Assembly: GCF_963675165.1 (NCBI RefSeq)
Contig: NC_087391.1
Location: 5,488,126 to 5,552,125, forward strand
DNA from: Halichondria panicea
Taxonomy: Eukaryota > Porifera > Demospongiae > Suberitida > Halichondriidae
Direction: 5' to 3'
Length of the DNA stretch: 64,000 nucleotides
The notes under the pieces were generated by a model. It ran no database searches. It worked only from the letters and a program-made list of their open reading frames with translations, and was not told where the DNA came from. Shown one piece after another: positions 43,902 to 55,506 of this stretch (positions are counted from its first letter, which is position 1; each line of letters starts with the position of its first letter). The position numbers were made by a program, and so were the translations under genes.

Positions 43902-44725
43902 TCATGTTTTCAGTTCTAGTTTGCTGAGCTCCTCCCTGCTCAAGTCCAGCTGCAGGTCATCACTGAACAATCTCTCCTCACACACTCTGTGCTTCACTGT
44001 GGAGAAGTGATGCTTGAGCTCCAGGGGACACCCACACAGCACATTGCATAGGTCACATGACAGCCTCGCAGGTGTACGAGAACTAACCAATAAAACAACA
44101 AAATATCATATGACAATTAATCTAGCTAGCATGTAATTACTGTGTATAATAATGAAGTCTCTTTAATGCTGTCACTATAAATCCTCCAATATAATATGGT
44201 AGCTGCTGTTGAAGAGTAGACTAGGTACCGCATTTATTTGATTAGGGCCACACTAAAAATAGTTCCGGTTTGCAAAACTATGTACACAAAACGTAGCATG
44301 GATTGGTGCTATAATCCAAATGTCTTGTTGCCATAATAAACTCACTCTGATGTCTTCTTGTGTAGTTCCTTGATGGCCTCCCTCAATAGCAGTACTCTAG
44401 CACTCCTCTGCTGGTCAATCCTCTCCTCAGAGATGTTGATGCCAAGGTGTAGGGGGAAGAGAGGATGGGAGGAGTCGTCTGTCTCCCCTGTATCCACTCT
44501 GAGTATATCCCTCCTCCTCACCTTGTTCCAGCCTGCACTCACTCCTTGGTACGGTGTGATGGAGTCACGAGGCTTCAGAATTAGCCTGAGGATAATTATA
44601 CGCAACAGAGCTGTATACACAATGTCATGCATACATAGCTAAACAAGCAGAGATCTGAACACTTTGTTTATCTTACAAGGAGGTAGCTCTAGTATTGAAA
44701 AGGACCACTACACATGTACAGCTGC

Positions 44726-44805
<80 letters not shown>

Positions 44806-47800
44806 CATAATTACCAGCAGGGACTCACTCTTTAATGAGGTTCCTTGCTTTCGTCTGGACCTCCTGCAACATGGTGTCATTCAACTCTCCAATAACATCC
44901 TCGTCCCCTACAGCGAGGTTGATCACCAGACGAAGGTTGTTCACCTGTGGAGTGGGCGTGTGTGTGTGTGTGTGGTACCAGTAAAGGTAGTGTATACATG
45001 TAGCTGCATGGCGAAATGCATATTGCAAACTAGTTTTCGTTTCCAGGAGCTATAGTGTTATAACAGACAAAGTGGCCAAAAACAAGGCAGTACCATTTTG
45101 AGGTCATCCTGTGAGATGAGGGTGTCAAAGGTCAACTCCATATCGTGCTCACTGTAGATGCTCTCATCTGTGTCCACATCGAAACCCAACCCACAAATGG
45201 CCCCAGTGTACTGACGCTTCAACTCATCAGCTCTGGAGAACAAAGCACGTGGAATATTACACCTGTTATAGTTGGAACATCTTTCAACAGCCATAAACTT
45301 GAATTCCGTTGATATAATCTAAACAATTTTATGATTTTCTGAAAGCTTGGGAAGAGACCTTTCAAATGGTACCATCAATAGTCATATTTGTAAGATCAGA
45401 AAATTTGCTGATTTCGGCCAAATACCATGGATTATAGCCCATGGTCCAAAGGCGAAAAATACCAAATTAGGGTCCCAAATAAATTTTGGATTGAAACACA
45501 TCATATGAAAGGTCTCTTTCTAAGCTTTCAGAAAATTTTGAAATTGGATCATCAGAACAAAAGTTAATGGCTATTGAAAGATGTTCAACTAGACCTGCAT
45601 ACACGCACGGCTTATAATAGCTACTAGCTAGCTACTAATACGTACATGTAGTACGCTCACCTCATCTCCACACAGGGTGCAAACAAAATGGCGACCAAGT
45701 GGAGGAGTGCAGGGATGTTGGGCATGAGGGTGGTGTGTCTAGCGATGCAGGTATTGCCTGAGGGGTTTAACGCCACATAGCCTGCCACCATCAGTCTGTC
45801 ACGACGGTCCTGTGGTTCACTGTTGACCACGATACAATTGACTGAGTCTCGCTCGATGCGAGCCTGTCGGTATCCCCCGGCAATGGTCATCTGGTGGAAG
45901 GTCACCTCGTACATACTGTCAGGACCTCTCAGCTCAAACTGAAGAAGAAAAAACCTGTTTATAAACTTTGCTTGCTTAGACATAAACCAAAATTATAAAT
46001 CTTGTAGGGATACTAAGTGCCTGAGGGATACTAGTCCCCAGAGGCACTTCTCCCTTGTATATCTAATCATCAACTAGTGTCTAACGTTTGTTTGTTCAAT
46101 GTCCCCACCTTCCTGCCTCTGGGGTACTTCTTGGTCCTGTCCTCCTCCAGCCAGGGGATGGTCTTGGTGGTGCTGGACTCGTACCTCCCTCCTCTACCCC
46201 CCACACTGGTCGAGGCCTCGGACGCCTGAGCTGCTAGAGTCTGAACGTGGGCAAACTGCACCGGGGGGTGGGGCGTTAGCATAATCAAGGCAATCATAAT
46301 AATTATACACAATCATAACTTGGAATACCTACATGTACTAATCTGTACAATAATTATTGATCAATTTTTGGTAGCTTCTTTGAGAGACCATAAGAAAAAG
46401 ACCAGCTACCAATACAGCTTCTACAATTAGACACAAGGTAGGCTAAAATCACAGCCAGACTCACCTTCGAGGGGTAGGGCTCCTCACAGTGGACAGCATG
46501 ACCTTCTTTCACAAGCACCTCGTTGATGAAGATGTCCTCCTGGCTTGTCGTATCGTACAAGTCGACACGTAGGGAATTCCCCACATGAGAGTACACCTGT
46601 GCAGGGATACAAGCGTTGTACAAGGGGGATTCCCCAACATGTCTAGAATAAATCATCACCTAACAGTTTAGTCATACGGAAGCCATACCTAAAAAGTGGC
46701 CAATTCACCGTACAGAGTCGTCCACACATAGTGGTGCTGTAAGTGGCTGATAAGTGTTTGTAGTAAGCTACTGTGAGATCACACATGCACACTTAGCTAA
46801 AATATTTGACAAATCTAATTAGCTGCTAGTAAACCACTTATCCAATGCAAACAGTCATTTAGACAGCTGCACAAGTAGCTCATGTGTAATTTGCCAGACG
46901 TTACCTCTGGGATGAAACGACTACCTTGCGAGACTACTAGCGGTTGTAAATTAATATGCTGTAATACAACCATTTTCACTTCACTTGAAATGCAAACTTT
47001 AAAGTCAACCACTAGCTACAGTGTACACAGTGGGACCACACTATAGGCTCTGTACACTAGCTACATGTACAGTGTACACAGTGGGACCACACTATAGGCT
47101 CTGTACACTAGCTAGCTACAGTGTACACAGTGGGACCACACTATAGGCTCTGTACACTAGCTACAGTGCACACAGTGGGACCACACTATAGGCTCTGTAC
47201 ACTAGCTACAGTGCACACAGTGGGGCCACACTATAGGCTCTGTATACTAGCTACAGTGTACACAGTGGGGACCACAGTATAGGCTCTGTACACTAGCTAC
47301 AGTGTACACAGTGGGACCACACTATAGGCTCTGTACACTAGCTACAGTGTACACAGTGGGGAACACAGTATAGGCTCTGTACACTAGCTACAGTGTACAC
47401 AGTGGGGCTACACTATAGGCTCTGTACACTAGCTACAGTGTACACAGTGGGGCCACACTATAGGTTCTGTACACTAGCTACAGTGCACACAGTGAGACCA
47501 CACTATATATAGGCTGTGTACACTAGCTACAGTGCACACAGTGGGACCACACTATAGGCTCTGTACACTAGCTACAGTGTGCACAGTGGGACCACACTAT
47601 AGGCTCTGTACACTAGCTACAGTGTACACAGTGGGACCACACTATAAGCTCTGTACACTAGCTACAGTGTACACAGTGGGACCACACTATAGGCTCTGTA
47701 CACTAGCTACAGTGTACACAGTGGGACCACACTATAGGCTCTGTACACTAGCTACAGTGTGCACAGTGGGACCACACTATAGGCTCTGTACACTAGCTAC

Positions 47801-50800
47801 AGTGTACACAGTGGGACCACACTATAGGCTCTGTATACTAGCTACAGTGTGCACAGTGGGACCACACTGTAAGCTCTGTACACACTTGAGGTAAACTAGG
47901 ATAGCGTATTCAGCTTTTTGCCTCACCTGAATCATGAGGTATTTGCTCATTGTGAGTTGCTTGAACCTGTCGTTTGCCTCAGCTGACCACTTGCCATCAG
48001 ATGAGCTCTGAATGGTGGGTTTGACGGACGTGAGGAAACACTCGATGGCCTGCATATCGAGCTCTGTGTCACTGGAGGAGAGCTCACACAGTACACCAGT
48101 ATTCACCATCTCCACGTTACCGTAGTCCACAAATACCACATGGGCATACACCTGTGAGGGTGTGTGGGTGGTGTGAGGTTGTGAGAGTGTGGGTGGTGTG
48201 AGGTTGTGAGGGTGTGTACCTCATTTGTCTCCTCGACGACCTCCATGCCAACGACCTTTGCCCGATAAAACAGCCCGTCCTCAGAGAAAGGGGCAAGACA
48301 GAACATGCCCTCCATCTTGGCTGGGGGACAAAGGAGTGGCTTCAGACTACGAGTGTTGATACTGTCCAATAGCCGTCTCATGTTCGTCGTGGCAACCTGG
48401 TCAGCCAACTGGGCCCAGAAGTGGCCAGCATCAATGTACTGCAGGATAGGTCAGTATGCGCAATGTGGCTTTAATTAAAGTAACAAGGTCAAACAAGAAT
48501 ATGAGCAATAAAGTTACAATAATCATCGTAAGAGTCATTGTCTGTTTTCTTACACTTAATGAACATACCGAATAATTAATTTTGTTGGTGAAAAAACTTT
48601 GCAAATGTTAGCGGATTATATTTTGCGTAGTGATGCTCACAAAACATTCTAGTAATACAATAATTATTATAAGACTTATTTTCGCAAAAATTTCATCAAA
48701 CACGGAAATCTCAATTATAGTTGTACGGTCTATTACCTCTATCGTGTCATGTTATGTGTGGGTGTTTCAAGTGTGCTAATTAAGTCTATAAAACGTGCAG
48801 AGCTACAGCAAACCGTATCCGACTGATTATCATCACACGTACGACACTGTCACTATTCCCGTGGAGACTATACTAACTATGTCTTCTGTACTCATAATAT
48901 TTTGCTGCCTCCTTGGTCTGGGGTCAGCCTGGAACCAACCGAGCACCTGCTATGTTAGGAGCCAATGCTCCAGTGGAACTGAGACACACCTAACAAAGAT
49001 CAGTGAATCATTGGAACATATTCGTGAAGCACTGGAAACTATTGCCGACAGATTGCTGGGTAAGTACGTAACAATACTCACAGTCAAAAGTGACTCAAGT
49101 GTGTATATTGCTATCCATGCATGTAACTACAATAATCTGTCTCTTAACTGTTGCAGATGATGAAGGAAATGAAAGTGCACCAGTGTCAACTACCAGCATG
49201 CCAACAGGAGCCACATCAACCATGGAAGCAACAACTGCCACTACCAGTGAACCAACAGCAGCCACATCAACCATGGAAGCAACAACTGCCACTACCAGTG
49301 AACCAACAGCAACCACATCAACCATGGAAGCAACAACTGCCACTACCAGTGATCCAACAGCAACCACATCAACCATGGAAGCAACAACTACCACTACCAG
49401 TGAACCAACAGCAGCCACATCAACCATGGAAGCAACAACTGCCACTACCAGTGAACCAACAGCAGCCACATCAACCATGGAAGCAACAACTGCCACTACC
49501 AGTGAACCAACAGCAGCCACATCAACCATGGAAGCAAAAACTGCCACTACCAGTGAACCAACAGCAGCCACATCAACCATGGAAGCAACAACTGCCACTA
49601 CCAGTGAACCAACAGCAATGACCACAGACCCACCAACTGCTTCTGACACTTGCGGTGGACCAGGATGGACGAGAGTGGCCTACATTAACATGACCGACCC
49701 CAACCAACAATGCCCTCAAGGACTTCAACTGACAGACTATTCGATAAGATCATGTGGTCGTGCATCAACGTCTAGTGGTGGTGTTTGCTCATCTGTCATG
49801 TTTCCAGTGGATGGTGTCCAATACAGGCAGGTGTGTGGGAGAGCAATAGGTTATCGGTAGGGAACCAACTACGCATTCTTTGGATACTACCATGGAGGTA
49901 GGAATACTATCAATGTTGGATATGTCGATGGACTCAGTGTCACGCATGGGCAATCTCCACGCACACATATCTGGACATTTGCCAGTGGTCTGTTCAATGG
50001 AACCGGTAACGGTTATTCTCACCTGCGCTGTCCTTGTGATGAGGGGAACACTTATGGTTCTCCTTCTCCTCCATTTGTGGGAAATGACTACTTTTGTGAT
50101 AGTGTGGCCACACCTAATAACTGGAATGTAAACCCGAATCGTTTCTATCCCGACAATGCGCTGTGGGATGGTCAGTCCAGCCTCAACACATGTTACAATA
50201 ACAATAATCCTCCGTGGTTTACGAAAACTCTATCAACTCCAACTACTGATGACATTGAGCTACGAATGTGCTTCCATAATCCCAACATACATTCTAACAT
50301 TGGACTTCAGCTCTTGGAACTATACATCAGTTGAAGTGATTGTGAATGAATATTTGCTGAGAGCTTTTAGTTTATTAACAAACTCTCTTAGTTTAGCTGA
50401 GTGAGAACATGAACACTACAAGTGAACTCTACCTAGCATTCTCGTATTGTAGACTATAGCTATAAAAGTTTGTTGCATGTTTGAAAAAGATCAAAGAAGC
50501 CACAGCGCAACTATTTTCATTTAGATCACAGTCGTATGATGTACTATTACTGCACTGGAATTGTAAAGCAGTGCAATAATAGCGTATCACATCCGGACCA
50601 GTACTACATGCGGCTTGTTTTCGAATAAAGGCCGCGGCTAAAATGTTCAGTCCTCTCTGTCCTTGTGATGAGGGGAACACTTTTGGTTCTCCTCCATTGA
50701 CTACTTTTGTGATAGTGTGTAATTACATACCTCAGTGATGACAATCTGCTTAGTGCCACTATCAGGGAGCTTCATCTCCTTCAGTGCCCCGGCTCTAATT

Positions 50801-51429
50801 ACAGGGACGTCCTCGTTCCTCTGTGAAGAGGGGAGAGGGGACTCGTCAATGTAGAGGGCAAGCTTGTTCCTCTCTTGTCGGCGTTTGAGTGCGATGAGGA
50901 CAGCATCCAGGACGGGGGCGTCGGCTGATTGTGATCGGGAGTGCGAGTGAGGTCTCTCAAACTCAACAAACACTCTAACATGAGAGGAGGAGGGGCCAAG
51001 TAATGGAGAATATATAAATACAAGTATACTGTACTAGTTACAATAAATATGAGCAAGGGCTGGAGGCTGTGGCATGGACAGTACATGCACACACACAGTA
51101 TATTCCGTAACATGCATAGACTGTACAGTACTAACTGTAGAGCTGTAGAGCTACAATGTACGTAAGTAACTATTCTCTATTTATATGATAGTGTGTGTCT
51201 CTGTGCTCTCACTTGAAAGTCTCAAAGTGAAGTGCTTTTCCTTTGCCGCAGATGTTGAACATCTGGCAGATCTGGTCACTGTGGGTTACAGGATCACGAG
51301 GTAGTGCTGACAACTACAAGTGCCGGGAATTAAAGAGAGTATTGCATTATCAGTTTGTAAGGTCATTCCACAACACACACTAGTCATCAAGCCCCCCCCC
51401 CCCACACACACACACCATCAAGCTCCCCA

Positions 51430-51481
<52 letters not shown>

Positions 51482-54400
51482 ATGATGGTTGTCTTTGGGT
51501 CATGGCCGGACATGGCCTTCTCACAACTCTCCTCCTCTAGAGGCAGCCAGCTAAAGTATTGAGGGTAGAACGACCCGCAGATCACCAACTGCAAGCGTCA
51601 TACAATAAAGGATAATCGATGCTGCACTGTAAAGAAATAAAACTACCTTGAGAATCAATCTGTGATGGCGATCTTCCTCAAACTTTCTGTGGTGGGAGGA
51701 AATTAGATTGTACTTTGTGTGAGCTAGCGGCCTCGTTGTACTGGGTCTAAAGGTCACCTGATAGTAGTGCGTTTTGGGGGACGAATACCGCGAGTTGCCA
51801 GCCTCATTCGTAGTTCCCTCACAACCTCGTCGACCTCGCGAATGGCTCGATAACTGATCATGTTTCTCTCGCACCACCGCTCCTCATTTGAACCACGGAA
51901 GAGATGTCTCTGTTCTCTCCACGCCTATGAGGGGTACGTAAAGTCATGTGACAGTCATGTGACCTACTGTACAGAAACCACTAACGTACATTGTATGCAT
52001 TGAGAAATGCCAAACAGTCGCTGTCTGTTCCATTCGCCCAAGCTCTCTTTGACCTGGAGGAAATAGCTCTCTTATCAATATAATTTATATATAGTTTTGA
52101 CTTCATTTATTGGCTATAGCGTCTAGCGTAGCATCTTCGAACAATCTTAGTTGTAAGCTTTTAGAAATACGATTGCCAGAACTGAAGTTATGGCTGTTTA
52201 AATACATGTAGTCTATACATTTTGTTAGCAATACCCAGTAAAGCACAATAGGGCCTTGGCCTAATTACTCGTAAGGAAATCAAACCAACCCACATATCCT
52301 TATAGAGTTATATAGTTGCACATAATTACAGAACGTACTTGTAAGACTTGAGAGGGTTTGTAAACGAGCTGCTGAGGAGGGGGCGTGCTGAGAGGGCAGC
52401 TGCGATGATGATGCAGTCCTCCAGACACCCAAACACATGACCCAGGATCACCAAACGCCCCAGACGCACGTCTATAGGGAGTGTCTCCAAAATGACCCCT
52501 ACAAAGGTCAAATCTCCGTTGTAGGGGTTGTTTACCCCTTCGTATAGCACTGTCAGCGCACCCACCTATATAGAGAGAGGGAGAGTTACGATATCACATT
52601 CTAGGGATTGACCACACCTCCTTGAGATTGAGGATAGCTCTCTCAATATCGTCCAGTTTGGGTGGCTGGAGGGCAGAGCCTAGGATGGAGCGGGGTTCAC
52701 CAAAGTCCAACTTTTTGGCCTTCAAGATCACACTTTCCAGGGGACAGCGCTGGTGTGTGTGTGTGTGTGTGTGGGAGGGGGTACAGGTGTGTGTGTGTGC
52801 AGTTGAAGTGGGCGGGGCTTACTAGCATCTCAGGAGTGCTGTACTCTGGCACATGTTTGTTGTAGAAATCTCTCTTTATCAACCGATAGCATCTCCCCCT
52901 AGCCACACGACCTGCTCGGCCCTTTCGCTGAGTCAGCGATGCTTGAGAGGCCAGAACAGTCTTGAGGCACACATACTTTGTTCGCCAGTCACACGTCAGC
53001 TGCTTCACCAGACAAAAATCAATCACTGCATGGAAAAAAGAATTGCTTGCTTATCTATGGCAATCTACTCTTTATACATGTTCAATGCAGCTGCATTTAA
53101 GTATATATACCACAAGTAGGCCCACCCACCATAGCGAATATCTGGGACAGTGATGGAGCTCTCAGCAATGTTTGTAGCCAGAATTATCTGCAGATTAAAA
53201 AAACAATTCATCAGCAACGACTAATGATAGAACTTGGTAATCTATAGTAAGAATATACAACAGTGCATGAGGCTTACCTTTCTGCTTCCAGCTTCAGGCT
53301 TGAGGAAGACTCGATGTTGGTTCTCTGAGGATATGGTGGAATGGAGGGGGAGCATCGTCCAGTTGCTGGAGGGGGGAGGTTGTAATATGACAAGCCACAC
53401 CGTACACAGTAGTGTAATATGTGTGTGTGTATTCGCAGTCTTACTTTGTTCCCGAGCGTTTTGAGAGGAGATCCTGCATTTCCCGTATCTCTGGCAGTCC
53501 CGGTAGAAACACAAGCACGGTCCCTCGCACAAAATTTCCCTTACCATACCTGCACAATGGGTGTGGTCGAACAAAAATAACCCCGCCCCTTTTACCTTGG
53601 GTCATCGGAGGCGAGATCGTCAAAGCTCAGAATGAGACGAAGTGCCATGTTCATAGCCTCCTCCGTCACTCTGGGATTGTCTGGATCCATCGGTTTGCAC
53701 TGTGGGAAAGCATCATTTGGGGATTTTAGTAATGTACATAACAAAACACCTCCCACACACTCACACCACACACTCACAGTTCCCACGTGTCGGATGTCGT
53801 CCAGGAAAAACTCGAGGACAGGATGGGTCCTCCCCTCCACAGACAGTTTGGGGGCAGGGCGGGGAATACCCTCCACACGGGACGAGAAATAGTTAGCAAA
53901 CATCTGTGCCTCGATTGTGGCCGACATGAGGATCACCTGACAGAGATTGTGTAACACTTGGTACGAATGTTACGCTATGGTACTGCATTACCTTGACAAG
54001 CTTTGAGTTAGTTCTGATGAGCTTACGCACGACAAGCAGGCAAAAGTCCGTATCCTTGTCTCTCTCATGGACCTAAAGAGTGACCACACATGTGTACATA
54101 CAGTATCATACATCACGGATATTTACTTTGACAAAAATACCATGGTCTTTTTCCGAAAATGCGAAATTATGGCCGATTCCAAATTTGAGCACAACATCTC
54201 AACGGACTACTTCTTCTAAGCTTTCAGAAATCAAGTCCGTTGAGATGTTATAGCAGGCATTGAATTTGGAACATCAGAACTCTAGTTACAGAAAGGACTC
54301 TAGTACTCGCAAAAATACAGGCCTAGGCAGGCAGTACAATCTGCTTCTAAAAAGCCACTAAGGCAGACATTATTATAGCTGTGTGTACGTACACCCACGC

Positions 54401-55224
54401 TGCCTCACCTCATCCAGAATAATGTGTGTGTACTGGTTCAAGCTCTTCATGTTGATCATCTTCTGCAGCAGTACTCCGGTCGTAACAAAAGTCAGTCGTG
54501 TGTTTTCACTAATATTCCTGTCCATGCCAATCTGATAACCCACCATACCCCCCACGTCCCACCCCCTGCATTGGGACACGTATTTGGCGATACTTGTGGC
54601 AGCGATACGACGAGGTTGGGTACAAACAATGTTGCAATACTTCTGGCTTCTCACATGATGGTCCAGAATGTATTGCGCCACTTGCGTGCTTTTACCACTC
54701 CCGGTTTCGCCTTGGATCACTGTCACTGAGTTTGACTCTATCACACGGACGATCTCTTGTCGATGGTTTGCAATCGGGAGTGGAGGAGTTAAATTGACGT
54801 CAAAACTACAACTTTTGTACACGTCCGTTTCGGTGTTTTGTCGAGGGTCATAATCGTCATCGCCTGGAAAAGCGCTAGAGTTGAAAGGTCGACTGGTGGG
54901 TCCAATATCCTCGGTCCCGGTGGTGCTGGTGATGTCTGTTTCATCTTCATTATAGATCTTTGAGATTTCCTCCAATCTACGCACACGATCATAATAGCTG
55001 TCCTTTGCCTTTGCTGGAGAGCGTTTAAGAGGTTGTGGACGGTTGGCCTGTCGTTGTCTCTCCTTGGCTGCTTCGACTGCAATGGCCTCTGCTTTGAGCT
55101 TCTCTATCGCTGCTGATCGACCCACCCCGGGACCTGTCACTACGGGCATGTTCTCGGGGACCCTTGGCAAGGGATTAGAAGTACAGAACCAGCCTAAAAC
55201 ATCATCGTTGCTGAAGAGGGCCAT
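43902..55224 (-). CDS. TDRD9: TDRD9 / spindle-E, DEAH-box helicase with Tudor domain
   Basis: Germline or stem-cell piRNA-pathway helicase. Twenty-five exons (minus): 54409-55224, 53992-54072, 53778-53936, 53596-53699, 53445-53549, 53278-53365, 53130-53187, 52823-53025, 52618-52749, 52339-52565, 51990-52053, 51758-51924, 51647-51686, 51479-51588, 51213-51278, 50731-50974, 48220-48438, 47927-48151, 46465-46596, 46109-46255, 45661-45938, 45094-45232, 44829-44944, 44346-44585, 43902-44082; 1446 residues. Motif I GETGSGKST, motif Ia TQPRRIAA, DEVH-region ILDEVHERD, SATIEA, motif VI QRKGRAGR, then HA2 and OB-like exons. Tudor domain in exons 17-18 (VVFVDYGNVE). C-terminal part matches TDRD9 (RGPDSMYEV ... 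LMPNIPALLHLVAILFAP; EHDMELTFDTLISQDD). The end is a C2H2-like finger (CDLC...H...H) before the stop. Secreted gene D sits antisense in intron 16. Confidence 0.93.
44728..44802. repeat. (CA)n microsatellite in TDRD9 intron 23
   Basis: About 37 CA units. The corresponding block-1 site (33978-33992) has only about 8 units, so it expanded or contracted since duplication. Confidence 0.95.
45276..45585. repeat. Fold-back (MITE-like) element, copy 3
   Basis: Same structure and position (exon 21/22 intron) as the element at 34441-34770, with about 20 nt missing in the right arm. Confidence 0.85.
47010..47880. repeat. 45-bp minisatellite, about 19 copies
   Basis: Longest of the three arrays of the CACTATAGGCTCTGTACACT unit, in TDRD9 intron 18. 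Small variants (GTGCAC for GTACAC, GGGGAC, TATATATAGG) distinguish units. Open frames reading VGPHYRLCTLATVYT-like repeats are by-products of a 45-bp period. Confidence 0.95.
48787..48793 (+). promoter_or_regulatory. TATA box of secreted gene copy D
   Basis: TATAAAA 86 bp before the inferred ATG at 48879, same context as in copies A and B. Confidence 0.6.
48879..50334 (+). pseudogene. Secreted mucin-like gene, copy D (8 repeats), with premature TAG
   Basis: Exons 48879-49059 and 49157-50334. Signal peptide, helical segment and eight 17-residue repeats (one with SDPT, one with EAKT) are intact, and the Cys-rich domain begins normally. A TAG at 49858-49860 (GYR-stop-G, where copies A-C have GYWFG or GYRFG) interrupts it about 80 residues in. 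Downstream of the TAG the same frame is open to the normal stop at 50334 with all conserved motifs (THGQSPRTHIWTF, FYPDNALWDG, LQLLELYIS). Either a very young pseudogene, a truncated secreted stalk protein, or a sequencing error. It lies antisense in intron 16 of functional TDRD9. Confidence 0.85.
50335..50730. other. Intron sequence between copy D and TDRD9 exon 16
   Basis: No gene. CTGTCCTTGTGATGAGGGGA at about 50655 is a small scar of the secreted domain, as in block 2. Confidence 0.55.
51435..51480. repeat. (CA)n tract forming the TDRD9 exon 14 splice donor
   Basis: On the minus strand exon 14 runs into (GT)n. Frame continuity into exon 15 requires the donor to be one GT unit inside the tract (exon end 51479). 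Confidence 0.75.
54193..54249. repeat. 16-bp inverted repeat in TDRD9 intron 1
   Basis: AACATCTCAACGGACT pairs perfectly with AGTCCGTTGAGATGTT over a 25-nt loop containing CTAAGCTTTCAGAAA, the signature of the fold-back element family. Confidence 0.8.
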
Positions 55225-55506
55225 TTTTTTTCTTTGTTTAGTTGGCTTGCCACGTGGGTGCTGGAGGAAAGCCCATCCCTTTTTCTTAACCTTAGGGGAA
55301 AACCATTTTGTATTAGTTTGCTGCTAGGGGAAACCCCTAACTACTGTACCTTATCAAAGTCACATGCTATGCTTAGACCAATCACTAGGGCACACATTTT
55401 ACTATTGTCTTGTTTGTGGTAGCTTTTCATTGTATCTCATCTTGGCAAGCAGAAGCTTGTTCGCTACTATTCTCCTGTGACTTTCATGTACAGCAGTAGT
55501 ACGGCC

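Noticed and set aside
47010-47880. CRISPR-like array
   Set aside because: Units are contiguous without unique spacers, in a metazoan intron; it is a minisatellite.
49858-49860. TAG as a recoded (readthrough) codon in mucin copy D
   Set aside because: Paralogs have an ordinary aromatic residue here and no recoding signal is visible; nonsense mutation or error is simpler.
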